Notes: generated from the letters alone by a model not told the origin. A DNA stretch of 45,258 nt from Fidelibacterota bacterium (GCA_016784605.1 JADHUI010000020.1:1-45258), one strand, 5' to 3'. Shown: positions 8,398 through 18,846, counted from the stretch's first letter. Numbers and translations: made by a program.

Positions 8398-9539
8398 TTA
8401 ACTTTAGTTTAAATGAAGAACAAGCATTGGTGCAAAAAACGGCGCGAGAATTTGCATTAGAGCATTTAGAACCGGGTGTTATTAAAAGAGATGAAACGGA
8501 AACGTTTCCTGCTGATCAAATAAAAATGATGGGTGAATTAGGGTTCATGGGAATGATGGTTCCAGAAGAATGGGGCGGATCCGGAATGGATACCATTTCT
8601 TATGTATTGGCTATGGAGGAAATAGCCGCAGTAGATGCATCGGCGGCAGTTGTTATGTCTGTGAATAATTCATTGGTTTGTCAATTACTTCTTGATTGGG
8701 GGACGGTTGCACAAAAAGAAAAATATTTAAAGCCTCTTGCTTCCGGTCAAAAATTAGGCGCCTATAGTTTAAGTGAGCCTCAGTCTGGATCCGATGCAAG
8801 TAATATGCGCACTACTGCAACAAAAGATGGAAATGATTATATTTTAAATGGAACAAAAAACTGGGTTACAAGCGGGATCAGTAGTGATATTGTCCTCGTT
8901 TTTTGCGTTACCGAAAAAGGTGTGGGATATAAAGGAATTTCAGCGTTTATCATAGAAAAAGGAACGCTAGGGTTTTCTACGGGTAAAAAAGAAGATAAAC
9001 TTGGAATTCGTGGATCTGATACATGTGAACTCTATTTTGAAGATTGTCGCATTTCGAAAGAAAACTTAATTGGTGAAGAAGGGAAGGGATTCACAATTGC
9101 ATTAAAAACATTAGGCGGTGGACGGATTGGCATTGCATCCCAAGCGCTGGGTATTGCTCGCACTTCCTTAGAGAAATCCGTTGAATATGCGAAAGAAAGA
9201 GAGCAATTCGGAAAGCCAATTGGTGCATTTGGTTCGATTCAACAAAAATTAGCCAATATGGCAACAGAAGTGGATGCAGCTCGATTCTTAATTTGGCGTG
9301 CAGCAAAACTCAAAGATAAAAACAGACCATTCGTGAAAGAAGCATCCATGGCAAAATTATATGCATCTGGCGTTGCTATGAAAAATAGTACAGAAGCAGT
9401 TCAAATTTTTGGAGGTGTAGGTTACATGCAAGAATATGGAATTGAACGACTCATGCGAGATGCAAAAATCACTCAAATCTATGAAGGCACTTCTGAGATT
9501 CAACAATTAGTTATTGCGAGAGATTTATTAAAAGATTAA
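8394..9539 (+). CDS. Short-chain acyl-CoA dehydrogenase
   Basis: This 381-residue FAD enzyme introduces the alpha-beta double bond into acyl-CoA and passes electrons to ETF. I place the start at ATG 8394, overlapping the thiolase stop, because the family N-terminus 'F.L.EEQ..VQ' begins there. Visible are the FAD/substrate segment 'YSLSEPQSGSDA', 'NGTKNWVTSG', 'GGRIGIASQALG', and the catalytic Glu E364 in 'IYEGTSEIQ', the position used by short-chain, butyryl- and branched-chain types. With leucine dehydrogenase next door, a branched-chain acyl-CoA substrate is plausible. Confidence 0.93.
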   Translation: MINFSLNEEQALVQKTAREFALEHLEPGVIKRDETETFPADQIKMMGELGFMGMMVPEEWGGSGMDTISYVLAMEEIAAVDASAAVVMSVNNSLVCQLLLDWGTVAQKEKYLKPLASGQKLGAYSLSEPQSGSDASNMRTTATKDGNDYILNGTKNWVTSGISSDIVLVFCVTEKGVGYKGISAFIIEKGTLGFSTGKKEDKLGIRGSDTCELYFEDCRISKENLIGEEGKGFTIALKTLGGGRIGIASQALGIARTSLEKSVEYAKEREQFGKPIGAFGSIQQKLANMATEVDAARFLIWRAAKLKDKNRPFVKEASMAKLYASGVAMKNSTEAVQIFGGVGYMQEYGIERLMRDAKITQIYEGTSEIQQLVIARDLLKD

Positions 9540-9546
9540 GGATGGA

Positions 9547-10653
9547 ATGATGTCAGTTTTTACAGCAATGGAAACGAAAGATCACGAACAAGTTGCCTTT
9601 TTTCGAGATTCTGATACTGGCCTGAAAGCCATTGTAGCCATTCACGATACAACCATTGGGCCTGCACTTGGTGGATGTCGGATGTGGCCATACGTATCTG
9701 AAGAAGATGCTTTGAAAGATGTATTACGATTGTCACGAGGTATGAGCTATAAAGCCGCCATTGCCAATTTGAATTTGGGTGGGGGCAAATCAGTGATTAT
9801 CGGGAATTCAAAAACCGATAAAAGTGAAACTCTGTTTCGATCATTTGGTCGATTTGTTGAAGGACTCAATGGGCGATACATTACGGCAGAAGATGTTGGT
9901 ACGAGTGTAAAAGATATGGAATGGGTTCGAATGGAAACGCAATATGTTACGGGTATTTCTCGCGCATTAGGCGGTTCTGGCGATCCATCACCCGTGACAG
10001 CTCAAGGCGTTTTTGTCGGCATTAAAGCATCCGTAAAAAAACAATTAGGGAAAGATAGCATTTCCGGATTAAAAGTTGGTGTACAAGGTCTAGGTCATGT
10101 GGGTTATTATTTATGTAAATATCTCCATGATGCTGGTGCTAAACTAGTTGTTGCTGATTTGTATGAACCATCGATCAAACGCGTCGTAGATGAATTTCAT
10201 GCAGATGTTGTTGGTGTGGATGATATTTATGATGCAGATGTAGATATTTATGCTCCATGCGCATTAGGGGCAACGCTGAATGATGAAACAATTCCTCGAT
10301 TAAAAGCATCAATTGTTGCAGGAGCCGCCAATAATCAGTTGGAGAATGAATTCGTTCATGATAATATGGTTCATGAAAAAGGCATTTTATATGCACCGGA
10401 TTATGCTATTAACGCAGGGGGACTTATTAATGTTGCCAATGAAATTGATGGATATAATCGTGAACGCGCCTTCTCTCAAGCAGAAGGGATTTATGATACA
10501 TTATTAACCATTTTCAATTTAGCAGAAAAAGAAAATATAGGCAATCAAGCAGCTGCAGCGAAAGTAGCAGAACGGCGGATGGCTGAAGTGGCTAAATTGA
10601 AAAATATTTATCTCACACGTAAAAACGTGATGGGGAAAAGGGACCAAACTTAG
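9547..10653 (+). CDS. ldh: Leucine dehydrogenase (Glu/Leu/Phe/Val dehydrogenase family)
   Basis: This 368-residue enzyme would oxidatively deaminate leucine and other branched-chain amino acids to 2-oxo acids with NAD+. The N-terminal domain carries the two catalytic lysines, K69 in 'MSYKAAIA' and K81 in 'GGGKS', and the substrate segment 'GPALGGCRMW'. The C-terminal Rossmann domain has 'VQGLGHVG' at about 184-191. Length and the 'DDIY..DVDIYAPCALG' segment fit leucine dehydrogenases better than glutamate dehydrogenases. It lies 7 bases after the acyl-CoA dehydrogenase gene with a good AAGGATGG ribosome site. An alternative start two codons away (9550) is equally possible. Confidence 0.9.
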   Translation: MMSVFTAMETKDHEQVAFFRDSDTGLKAIVAIHDTTIGPALGGCRMWPYVSEEDALKDVLRLSRGMSYKAAIANLNLGGGKSVIIGNSKTDKSETLFRSFGRFVEGLNGRYITAEDVGTSVKDMEWVRMETQYVTGISRALGGSGDPSPVTAQGVFVGIKASVKKQLGKDSISGLKVGVQGLGHVGYYLCKYLHDAGAKLVVADLYEPSIKRVVDEFHADVVGVDDIYDADVDIYAPCALGATLNDETIPRLKASIVAGAANNQLENEFVHDNMVHEKGILYAPDYAINAGGLINVANEIDGYNRERAFSQAEGIYDTLLTIFNLAEKENIGNQAAAAKVAERRMAEVAKLKNIYLTRKNVMGKRDQT

Positions 10654-11094
10654 GTGCATCCAAATAGACTTGCACGCGAATGCGTGCTAAAAGCATTATA
10701 TGCCTGTGAATTATCACAGGAACCACCCGAACAAGTTTTATTGTCCACATTAAAATCATTTTCAGATCAAACAGATTTGAATATTGATTTTATCAAGGAA
10801 CTCTATACACGTGTATATGAAAATAAAAATTGGGCCGATAAACATATTGAAAAATACCTTCAAAACTGGGAATTTGCCCGGGTTGCAATGGTGGATAAAC
10901 TCCTATTACGTATGGGCATTTGTGAAATTGTATTTTTAGATGACGTGCCTCCTAAAGTGTCTATCAGTGAAGCTGTTGAAATTGCAAAAGTTTACAGTAC
11001 TGGAGAAAGTTCTGGATTTGTTAATGGAATCCTAGATGCTGTGTATAAAGAACATATTAAGAACGAAAATAATAAACAGAAAGACGACGAATAA
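10654..11094 (+). CDS. nusB: Transcription antitermination factor NusB
   Basis: This 146-residue all-helical protein matches NusB throughout: N-terminal 'RLARECVLKALYACELS', central 'W....VA.VDKLLLRMGICEI' and C-terminal 'PPKVSISEAVEIAKVYS...S..FVNGILDAV'. NusB with NusE (S10) binds boxA RNA and supports rRNA antitermination. The gene starts with GTG directly after the leucine dehydrogenase TAG and is followed without gap by secA, so it sits in the same transcript. Length is normal for the family. Confidence 0.93.
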   Translation: MHPNRLARECVLKALYACELSQEPPEQVLLSTLKSFSDQTDLNIDFIKELYTRVYENKNWADKHIEKYLQNWEFARVAMVDKLLLRMGICEIVFLDDVPPKVSISEAVEIAKVYSTGESSGFVNGILDAVYKEHIKNENNKQKDDE

Positions 11095-14000
11095 ATGCTC
11101 AAAAAGTTTTTTGGGACAAAATCTGACCGCGAAATAAAGAAATTGAAACCCCTGGTTGATGAAATCAACCAAATATTTTCTACATTAGAAAGTAAATCGG
11201 ACGAAGATCTTATTGCGAGAGTAATTGAGTTGCGTGATGGGGTTATTCAGAAAAGACAAACAAAAGAAGATGAACTCTCTGAATCCATGGATAAGAAAGA
11301 GAGGGCTGATGCTATTTTAGCGGCAGAACAGAACCAACTTGATGCTATAATGACAGAAGCTTTTGCAATTGTAAAAGAAACATGTCGCCGTATGGTGGGG
11401 CATTCTTGGCGTATGCTTGGGAATGAAGTTTCATGGGATATGATTCCGTATGATGTGCAATTGATTGGTGCAATTATTTTACATCAAGGAAAAGTCGCTG
11501 AAATGAAAACAGGTGAAGGAAAAACACTTGTTGCTACAATGCCTATCTTTTTGAATGCACTGACTGGACGCGGTGTCCATGTTGTAACTGTAAATGATTA
11601 TCTCGCCCAGCGTGACTCCGAATGGATGGGCGAGGTATATAAACGATTAGGGTTATCTGTTGGTGCAATATTGAACACGATGAATAACGAAAAACGTCGC
11701 GAAATGTATAATTGTGATATTACGTATGGAACCAATAATGAATTTGGGTTTGATTATCTCAGAGACAATATGGCTCATTCGCCTGAGAACCAAGTTCAAC
11801 GCGGTCACGCATTTGCCGTTGTAGATGAGGTGGATAGTGTTTTAATTGATGAAGCGCGAACTCCCTTAATTATTTCTGGGCAAATTGATGCACCCGTTGA
11901 TTCCACTTTCCTTGAGTTACGTCCTGATGTGCAAAAATTAGTCAAAAGACAATCAGTCTTAATTACGGACTTAGTAAGAGATGCTCAAAAATATTTAGAT
12001 GAAGACAATGAAGATGAAGCAGGCTTAAAATTATTACAAGCTCAAAGAGGTATGCCTAAACATCCGCAAGTTATGAAAATATTCCAAGAATCTGGAATGA
12101 TCAAATTAGCCCATGACATTGAATCAAATTTTATCCGTGATAAGAAATTGCATGAAGTGGATGAAGATTTATATTTTTCGATTGATGAAAAATCACATAT
12201 AATTGATATGACAGATAAAGGCCGAAATTTTTTGGCACCGGATAACCCAGAAACATTTATTATACCAGATTTGGGTGAAATGCTTACGGATATTGAGCAG
12301 AATGGTGATTTTTCTCAGGTAGAGATGGAGCAAGAAAAAGAAAAAGCACATCAACTCCATGCGAGTCGAAGTGGGACGATTCATAATTTCAATCAACTTC
12401 TTCGAGCTTACACCATGTATGAAAAAGATGTAGAATATGTTGTTGATCAGGGGAAAGTGCTCATTGTGGATGAATTTACCGGGCGTGTCTTACCTGGGCG
12501 ACGATATAGCGATGGGTTACATCAAGCGCTTGAATCAAAAGAAAATGTTTCAATTGAAAGAGAAACGCAAACACTTGCAACTATAACAATTCAAAATTAT
12601 TTCAGATTGTATGATAAACTATCCGGCATGACGGGAACGGCTGAAACGGAATCAGAAGAATTAGGGTCTATTTATAAATTAGATGTTACAGTCATTCCAA
12701 CCCATCGTCCCATTGCAAGAGATGACCGAGATGATTTGGTCTATAAGACACGTCGCGAAAAATACAATGCAGTCATTGATGAATTATCTGAATGTTACCA
12801 AAGCGGACAACCTGTATTGGTGGGAACCATTACCGTAGAAGTGTCAGAATTATTATCGCGCATGTTAAAGCGGAAAAAAATTCCCCATAATGTTTTAAAT
12901 GCAAAGCAGCATCAACATGAAGCTGATATTGTTTCTCGCGCGGGACAACCTGGGGCTATTACGATTGCTACGAATATGGCTGGGCGTGGTACAGATATCA
13001 AATTAGGCGAAGGTGTAAAAGATTTGGGTGGTTTACATATTATTGGGACAGAACGCCATGAATCACGAAGAATTGACCTACAGTTACGAGGCCGAGCTGG
13101 GCGACAAGGTGACTCTGGATCATCTAGATTTTATTTATCCCTCGAAGATGACTTAATGCGATTATTTGGATCTGATAGGGTCGCGGCTATTATGGATAGA
13201 ATGGGTGTCGAAGAAGGAGAAGTTATTTCAGCAAAAATGGTAACACGAGCTATCTCAAATGCTCAGAAAAAAGTTGAAACACGTAATTATGGTGTGCGGA
13301 AACATTTATTAGAATATGATGATGTCATGAATCAGCAACGTCAAGTTGTATATGATATTAGAAATATGGCTCTCAGCGGTGAAGATATGAGAAAAACGGT
13401 TCGTCAAAATATAGAAGAATATGTACTAGATGAACTTGAGTCTCAAAATGGCACACCGGACACATGGGATTGGGATCGACTAAAACAAAATTTTGCATCA
13501 CACCTGATGATTAATGCATCTCCTGAATCCATTCAGGAGAAATTAGGGAAAGATTTTCTTACGCGTGACGACGTGACAGATCATATCCTTAGTGAAGCTG
13601 ATGGTGTATATACTGCTAGAGAATCTTTATTGCCAGAAGATGTAATCCGCGGTTTTGAACGATGGGTTATATTGAGAACCATTGATGAAAAATGGAAAGA
13701 CCATTTATATGCTATGGATCAATTGAGAGAAGGAATTAATCTTAGAGCATACGGGCAAAAGGATCCATTATTAGAATATAAATCTGAAGGGTTTAAGCTC
13801 TTTCAAGAAATAATGGCAGATTTAAATAGTGAAACAGTCATGCGTTTATTTCGGACCCAAATTCAAGGGATGGAACAGCCGCAAATGACACAACAGCGAC
13901 AAGTAAGAAATATACAGACACAACATCAAGATACAACTGGGATGGGATTTTTAGGCCAACCCGAATCACCTCGACAACAATCCAATGCTCCACAGCAAGC

Positions 14001-14142
14001 TAAAAAAGCGCCCATAGTTACAGATATTAAAATCGGGAGAAATGAAAAGATAAAAATGAAAGGTCCCAATGGCGATGTTGTTGAAATTAAGCATAAAAAG
14101 ATATCTCAATATATTAATCGCGGTTATACACAAGTATCTTAA
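11095..14142 (+). CDS. secA: Preprotein translocase ATPase SecA, without the C-terminal zinc motif
   Basis: SecA drives post-translational export through SecYEG. The 1,015-residue protein has Walker A MKTGEGKT at 137-144, the DEVD helicase motif, the preprotein cross-linking and NBD2 regions ('AGRGTDIKLGEGV', 'LRGRAGRQGDSGSS') and the helical scaffold/wing domain. A long insertion at about 260-370, rich in charged helix, accounts for the excess over the E. coli 901 residues and is common in Bacteroidetes/Chlorobi-type SecA. The C-terminus lacks the usual CxCxSG zinc and SecB-binding motif and instead ends with a conserved-looking basic segment (about 978-1015). The start ATG follows the nusB stop with no gap. 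Confidence 0.96.
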   Translation: MLKKFFGTKSDREIKKLKPLVDEINQIFSTLESKSDEDLIARVIELRDGVIQKRQTKEDELSESMDKKERADAILAAEQNQLDAIMTEAFAIVKETCRRMVGHSWRMLGNEVSWDMIPYDVQLIGAIILHQGKVAEMKTGEGKTLVATMPIFLNALTGRGVHVVTVNDYLAQRDSEWMGEVYKRLGLSVGAILNTMNNEKRREMYNCDITYGTNNEFGFDYLRDNMAHSPENQVQRGHAFAVVDEVDSVLIDEARTPLIISGQIDAPVDSTFLELRPDVQKLVKRQSVLITDLVRDAQKYLDEDNEDEAGLKLLQAQRGMPKHPQVMKIFQESGMIKLAHDIESNFIRDKKLHEVDEDLYFSIDEKSHIIDMTDKGRNFLAPDNPETFIIPDLGEMLTDIEQNGDFSQVEMEQEKEKAHQLHASRSGTIHNFNQLLRAYTMYEKDVEYVVDQGKVLIVDEFTGRVLPGRRYSDGLHQALESKENVSIERETQTLATITIQNYFRLYDKLSGMTGTAETESEELGSIYKLDVTVIPTHRPIARDDRDDLVYKTRREKYNAVIDELSECYQSGQPVLVGTITVEVSELLSRMLKRKKIPHNVLNAKQHQHEADIVSRAGQPGAITIATNMAGRGTDIKLGEGVKDLGGLHIIGTERHESRRIDLQLRGRAGRQGDSGSSRFYLSLEDDLMRLFGSDRVAAIMDRMGVEEGEVISAKMVTRAISNAQKKVETRNYGVRKHLLEYDDVMNQQRQVVYDIRNMALSGEDMRKTVRQNIEEYVLDELESQNGTPDTWDWDRLKQNFASHLMINASPESIQEKLGKDFLTRDDVTDHILSEADGVYTARESLLPEDVIRGFERWVILRTIDEKWKDHLYAMDQLREGINLRAYGQKDPLLEYKSEGFKLFQEIMADLNSETVMRLFRTQIQGMEQPQMTQQRQVRNIQTQHQDTTGMGFLGQPESPRQQSNAPQQAKKAPIVTDIKIGRNEKIKMKGPNGDVVEIKHKKISQYINRGYTQVS

Positions 14143-14145
14143 TTC

Positions 14146-15333
14146 GTGACGAATAAATCTAAACACCATTTTGAAACACGTGCTATTCACGTTGGAAATC
14201 ATTCCAATATACGAACAGGTTCGGTCTCACCCGCTATTCACTTAACCTCCACTTATGAACAAGATGGTCTAGGGAGAGATCGAGGCTTTGATTATTCTCG
14301 AGCTATTAACCCAACACGCCAACGGTTAGAATCTAATATTGCCACATTGGAAGAAGGAAAACATGCTATTTCTTTTTCGAGTGGGATGGCGGCAATAACT
14401 GCTTTGTTTCAAACATTGAAGCAATGCGATCATATTATTGTATCGCGAAATGTTTATGGTGGAACCTATCGTGTGTTTGATCAAGTTTTATCAAATCATG
14501 GGCTAACATTTGATTTTGTTGATACGCGTGATTTAAATTCAATTGAATCGAGTATTCGCCCTGAAACAAAAATATTATTTCTCGAAACTCCCACAAATCC
14601 ATTATTGGAAATATCAGATATATCAGCTATTTCTTCAATCTGTAAAGAACATAATATCATTGTAGCTGTGGATAATACATTTATGAGTCCTTACGGCCAG
14701 AGACCTATATCCCTCGGTGCTGATATTGTGATGCACAGCGGGACAAAGCATATTGGTGGGCATAGTGATATTATTAGTGGCTTATTAATCACTTCAAATA
14801 AGTCATTAGCCGATCAACTTTATTTTATTCAAAAAGCGGCGGGAGCCGTCCCGTCCCCATTTGATTGTTGGCTTTTATTAAGATCTACAAAAACATTAAG
14901 CCTTCGTGTTCAGCAATCGGCTGAAAATGCAAAAGAAATTGCAGAATGGTTAACAAATCAACCTATTGTTACAGAAGTTATTTACCCCGGTCTCGAGTCT
15001 CATCCTCAACATAAATTAGCAAAAATGCAGCAATTGACCCCCAATGGGGATGTGATTTATGGAAGTCTAATTTCAATCCGATTGAAAGATGAAAAGGCTC
15101 GTGACCAATTTATTGAAAAAATAAATATTTTTACTTTTGCCGAAAGTTTAGGTGGAGTTGAAAGTCTTGTATGTGTCCCTTATGATATGACACATGGATC
15201 TGTGCCCGATGATATGAAAATTAAGATGGGTATTACACCTACTCTTATTCGATTATCCATTGGAATTGAAAATGTAAATGATTTAAAACGTGATTTAAAG
15301 TTTGCACTCCAAGAATTAATTGTGAGTGAATAA
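14146..15333 (+). CDS. Cys/Met metabolism PLP enzyme (cystathionine gamma-synthase/lyase type)
   Basis: This 395-residue PLP enzyme belongs to the trans-sulfuration family, which makes or cleaves cystathionine in methionine/cysteine metabolism. The Schiff-base lysine is K201 in 'HSGTKHIGGHSD', with PLP-stacking Tyr in 'NVYGGTYR' and 'YSR..NPTR' phosphate-binding residues. MetB, MetC and Mgl share these features, so the reaction is uncertain. 'GGVESL' near residue 343 is compatible with cystathionine gamma-lyase or synthase. The start is a GTG three bases after the secA stop, so the gene is probably in the same operon. Confidence 0.88.
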   Translation: MTNKSKHHFETRAIHVGNHSNIRTGSVSPAIHLTSTYEQDGLGRDRGFDYSRAINPTRQRLESNIATLEEGKHAISFSSGMAAITALFQTLKQCDHIIVSRNVYGGTYRVFDQVLSNHGLTFDFVDTRDLNSIESSIRPETKILFLETPTNPLLEISDISAISSICKEHNIIVAVDNTFMSPYGQRPISLGADIVMHSGTKHIGGHSDIISGLLITSNKSLADQLYFIQKAAGAVPSPFDCWLLLRSTKTLSLRVQQSAENAKEIAEWLTNQPIVTEVIYPGLESHPQHKLAKMQQLTPNGDVIYGSLISIRLKDEKARDQFIEKINIFTFAESLGGVESLVCVPYDMTHGSVPDDMKIKMGITPTLIRLSIGIENVNDLKRDLKFALQELIVSE

Positions 15334-15459
15334 TCGGTATAAAATCGTTATTTTTAATAGAAACCAAAATAATAATCAGACTGAACTTATGTGATACGTA
15401 GTTTATGTTTACGTTTAGTCAAAAAAATTAACTGTTGTACTCTGGATTTTGGAGGATTT

Positions 15460-18400
15460 ATGAGTTTAAAGAAAATAATAAAACATTTTATCTATTTACC
15501 TTTATTAATGTTACCATTAATGGCGCAAGATGTCATTCTTGATTTGGGTGAAGTAGAAGTTGATGGCTATACAACAGATATTGTTGTCCCTGTCACAATG
15601 GAAAATGCAAATCATGCTATTGGGGGAATCCAATTTGATTTGAATGTTTCTCCGGCTATGATTAGCATTTCGGGAGCTACACCAGCCGATGGATTGGAAG
15701 GCTTTGCTGTCGATTATACCCATTTTGGAGATGGCTCAAGTCGTGTTGTAATGTATAACCAATCAGCGCCGGATGGTATTCCTGCTGGTGGGACAGGCAT
15801 TGTATTAAATTTACATTTTGATGGTGCGGATATTTTATCTGCCGTATTAGATCTAGGAATTAACAGTATTATTGTTAGTGGCATCGGCGGGGAAGTGCTT
15901 TCTTCATCAGGAACCGGTGGCTCTATTACCATTGGCGATGTAGTATATTTAAGTGCGTCCGAAGCCACAGGTGATGTAGGAGAAACAGTTGAATTATCGT
16001 TTAGTTTGACCAATAGTGGAAATGTGGGTGGTGTTCAATTTGACTTATTTGACTCCCCCAATTATGTAGATGGAATTAGTTTCTCTTCTACGGATAGAAC
16101 AGCAGGTTTTAATATTGCTTTCTCTGAGATAGAATCAGGGGTTCGAGTAATAGTCTTTAGCGAATCGAATGAAGAAATTTTACCAGGTGATGGCGCAATT
16201 GTAACAGGTCAATTCCAAATCCATGACGATGCATATGCCGACGAAGTTGGACTTCATTATTCAAATGTTTTAGTCACTGATGGCATTGGTGGAAATTATT
16301 GGGTTGCATCTACTGATTCTGGCTCTATCACAGTTTATCCTGGATATATTGAAGAACCGCACAACCTTGAAGCACAATCCGGAATGGATCAACAAGTGGT
16401 TTTAACGTGGGATGCACCTTATGGTCCAATACCACCGGAATTTACTGAAGATTTTGAAGGAGGGGCTATTCCCGAAGATTGGGAAATGATTTCTAATGGG
16501 AATGGTTGGTATGTTTCACAAGATGGTTCTAGCAATTTTTGGACTATTCCATCTCATTCATCTTATGCTGTATCGAATGATGATGGCTTTAATGGGGAGG
16601 ATACTCCAGATAATGATGGAAATGATTTTCTCATTATGCCTCCCATTAATATGACGGGTGCGGAGGAAGTTATATTGAATTTTGCATCTTATTATGATGG
16701 TGCATATGGTGAAATTGCCACAATAGATGTTAGTACAGATGGGATTAATTTTGAACCTGTAGGGTCTATTGATCCTGCGGCGGAATGGGTCATGACCTCT
16801 ATCGATTTATCATCGATGGCGGGTGCATCTACGGTTTATATAGCTTTTCATGCCGACGATGGAGGCTCATGGGCGTCTGGTTGGGCGATAGATGATGTAT
16901 TAATGACATTTTCTAATGCACGAGTTTCCAGCAATATTCATTTTAATTTGACGGACTTAGGTGAATGGTTGATTACATCAGATAAAAATGATGTAATTGC
17001 AGCTTACCCAAGTGGCGTTCCTGCAAATTGGAAATATGATTTTGAAAATCCGTTGCCAAGTGAATTCTCTGACCGGACACCAGAAATTGATCAATATCGC
17101 GTATTTAGGTCCGTAGGAGACGATCAAAATTATGTCATGGTAGATGTTGTAGATGGCGATGTTACAACTTACACAGATATTGATGTAGATAATGGAGTAA
17201 CCTATTATTATTTTGTTACAGCCATTTATCCATCTGGGGCAGAATCATTACCCACAAATACCGTATCTGCCACACCGGTTGAATGGGTTGAATTATCTAT
17301 CAGTAATGGAGCTGCCTTATCAGGCCAAACAGATACGTTGGATATATTTGTAAATAATGAATCTGATATAAGTTTATTTTATTTCGAAATTCAGGATTAT
17401 CCTGATGTGATTAATGCTTATACCATTTTATCAACGGAAAGAACAAATGGCTGGAGCTTAGATGTAGTTGATTTACCAAGTGGTGCCTTGGCTATCACAG
17501 GAATAAGCTTAAGCGATCCATTAACGGCTGGAAATGAATCTGTTTGTCGGGTGGTCGTTTACCCTGTTGCAGATGAAGAATTAACTTCAACGTTAACATT
17601 TGTGAATGCAAGTCTTCAGGATGTGAATTTCGTTGAAATGAACTGGACGTCTGAACCGGGGACATTTGATGTAACAATTGAAACTCAGTATTTGACTGTT
17701 ACAAATGGGCAAGGATTACCAGGTGGAAATACAGAAATATCTGTTTTGATAAGCAATACCCAAGATGTGTATGGTATTCAGTTTGATTTAATTAACACGC
17801 CACCCTTATTAACAGGTGTTTCTTTTGAAGCTTCAAATGCATTTGATTTTAGTTCCTGGTCAATAAGCGGTGACCAAATTGGAAATTATTTTAGAGTATT
17901 AATGTATGATAATACTTTGCAGAATCCTATCCCTGCAGGTATTTACCATTTAGGTGAAGTAATATATACTATTCATAGTGCTACTCCGTTGGATCAGACA
18001 CTCGATATAACAGTGAATAATATTACTATTTCAGATGTGAATAATATTCCAATGCATACTGAATCAAATACGTCTACTATTTATGTTGGACAACCACCAG
18101 CATTATATAGTATTGAGAATGTTACAGGTCAATTGGCTCCGGGTGGTACAGGATCATTCGAAGTTCATTTATTAAATCTAGAACCCGTTTATGTTACTGA
18201 ATTTACTCTGATGGATTTGCCAGATTATTTGAATATATCGAATATTATGTTATTAGATCGATTCAATAATGGTGTTGCAGATGGGAGTTCTGGGGAAACA
18301 GAAAATGGAAACTACTATTTCTTAGGATATGAATTTAATAGCGGAATCGTTCCTGGTTCAGGTGCCGTTCTATCATTTGATGTAACATTTCCACAAAATA

Positions 18401-18819
18401 TTGAAACAAATTCATTATTATTTGTGATTGAAAATGCCTTTTCTGCAGATGCTGCATTGAATGGGATTGTTTCTCATGTGACTGGATTTGGGCAATTCAG
18501 TGGAAATAATTTATCCAGTGATAGCCATATTCAAATGCCGATTTCATTCGCTCTTTATGCGAATTATCCGAACCCGTTTAACCCAACAACTTTGATTACA
18601 TATGATTTAGCTGAAAAAGCAAATGTGAGCCTTGTTATTTATGATTTAATGGGACGTGAAGTGAAAACATTAGTCCATATGAATCAACCGAGTGGAAAAC
18701 AAATAGCCATTTGGGATGCGCAAGACAATATAGGGCAGCCAGTGAGTGCAGGAGTATATATTTATCAATTAAAAGCTGGAAAAAATATAATGACTCGCAA
18801 AATGGTATTAATGAAATAA
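15460..18819 (+). CDS. Secreted multidomain protein with five cohesin-like domains and a type IX sorting domain
   Basis: From the ATG at 15460, which has GGAGGA just upstream, the product is 1,119 residues. It has a signal peptide ending in 'PLMAQ', then cohesin-like beta-sandwiches at about 22-160 and 165-290, a choice-of-anchor-J/jelly-roll segment at about 325-480 ('EDFEGG.IPEDW', 'GWAIDDV'), a fibronectin III-like domain to about 600, and three more cohesin-like units at about 605-1005. The last 85 residues form a T9SS type A (Por) sorting domain: 'YPNPFNPTT', then '.D..G..V..L', ending '..MVLMK'. It should cross the outer membrane by type IX secretion and be surface-attached or released. 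No dockerin partner is visible. A terminator follows. Confidence 0.88.
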   Translation: MSLKKIIKHFIYLPLLMLPLMAQDVILDLGEVEVDGYTTDIVVPVTMENANHAIGGIQFDLNVSPAMISISGATPADGLEGFAVDYTHFGDGSSRVVMYNQSAPDGIPAGGTGIVLNLHFDGADILSAVLDLGINSIIVSGIGGEVLSSSGTGGSITIGDVVYLSASEATGDVGETVELSFSLTNSGNVGGVQFDLFDSPNYVDGISFSSTDRTAGFNIAFSEIESGVRVIVFSESNEEILPGDGAIVTGQFQIHDDAYADEVGLHYSNVLVTDGIGGNYWVASTDSGSITVYPGYIEEPHNLEAQSGMDQQVVLTWDAPYGPIPPEFTEDFEGGAIPEDWEMISNGNGWYVSQDGSSNFWTIPSHSSYAVSNDDGFNGEDTPDNDGNDFLIMPPINMTGAEEVILNFASYYDGAYGEIATIDVSTDGINFEPVGSIDPAAEWVMTSIDLSSMAGASTVYIAFHADDGGSWASGWAIDDVLMTFSNARVSSNIHFNLTDLGEWLITSDKNDVIAAYPSGVPANWKYDFENPLPSEFSDRTPEIDQYRVFRSVGDDQNYVMVDVVDGDVTTYTDIDVDNGVTYYYFVTAIYPSGAESLPTNTVSATPVEWVELSISNGAALSGQTDTLDIFVNNESDISLFYFEIQDYPDVINAYTILSTERTNGWSLDVVDLPSGALAITGISLSDPLTAGNESVCRVVVYPVADEELTSTLTFVNASLQDVNFVEMNWTSEPGTFDVTIETQYLTVTNGQGLPGGNTEISVLISNTQDVYGIQFDLINTPPLLTGVSFEASNAFDFSSWSISGDQIGNYFRVLMYDNTLQNPIPAGIYHLGEVIYTIHSATPLDQTLDITVNNITISDVNNIPMHTESNTSTIYVGQPPALYSIENVTGQLAPGGTGSFEVHLLNLEPVYVTEFTLMDLPDYLNISNIMLLDRFNNGVADGSSGETENGNYYFLGYEFNSGIVPGSGAVLSFDVTFPQNIETNSLLFVIENAFSADAALNGIVSHVTGFGQFSGNNLSSDSHIQMPISFALYANYPNPFNPTTLITYDLAEKANVSLVIYDLMGREVKTLVHMNQPSGKQIAIWDAQDNIGQPVSAGVYIYQLKAGKNIMTRKMVLMK

Positions 18820-18846
18820 TTTAAAGGAATAAACCACGATGAAAAA

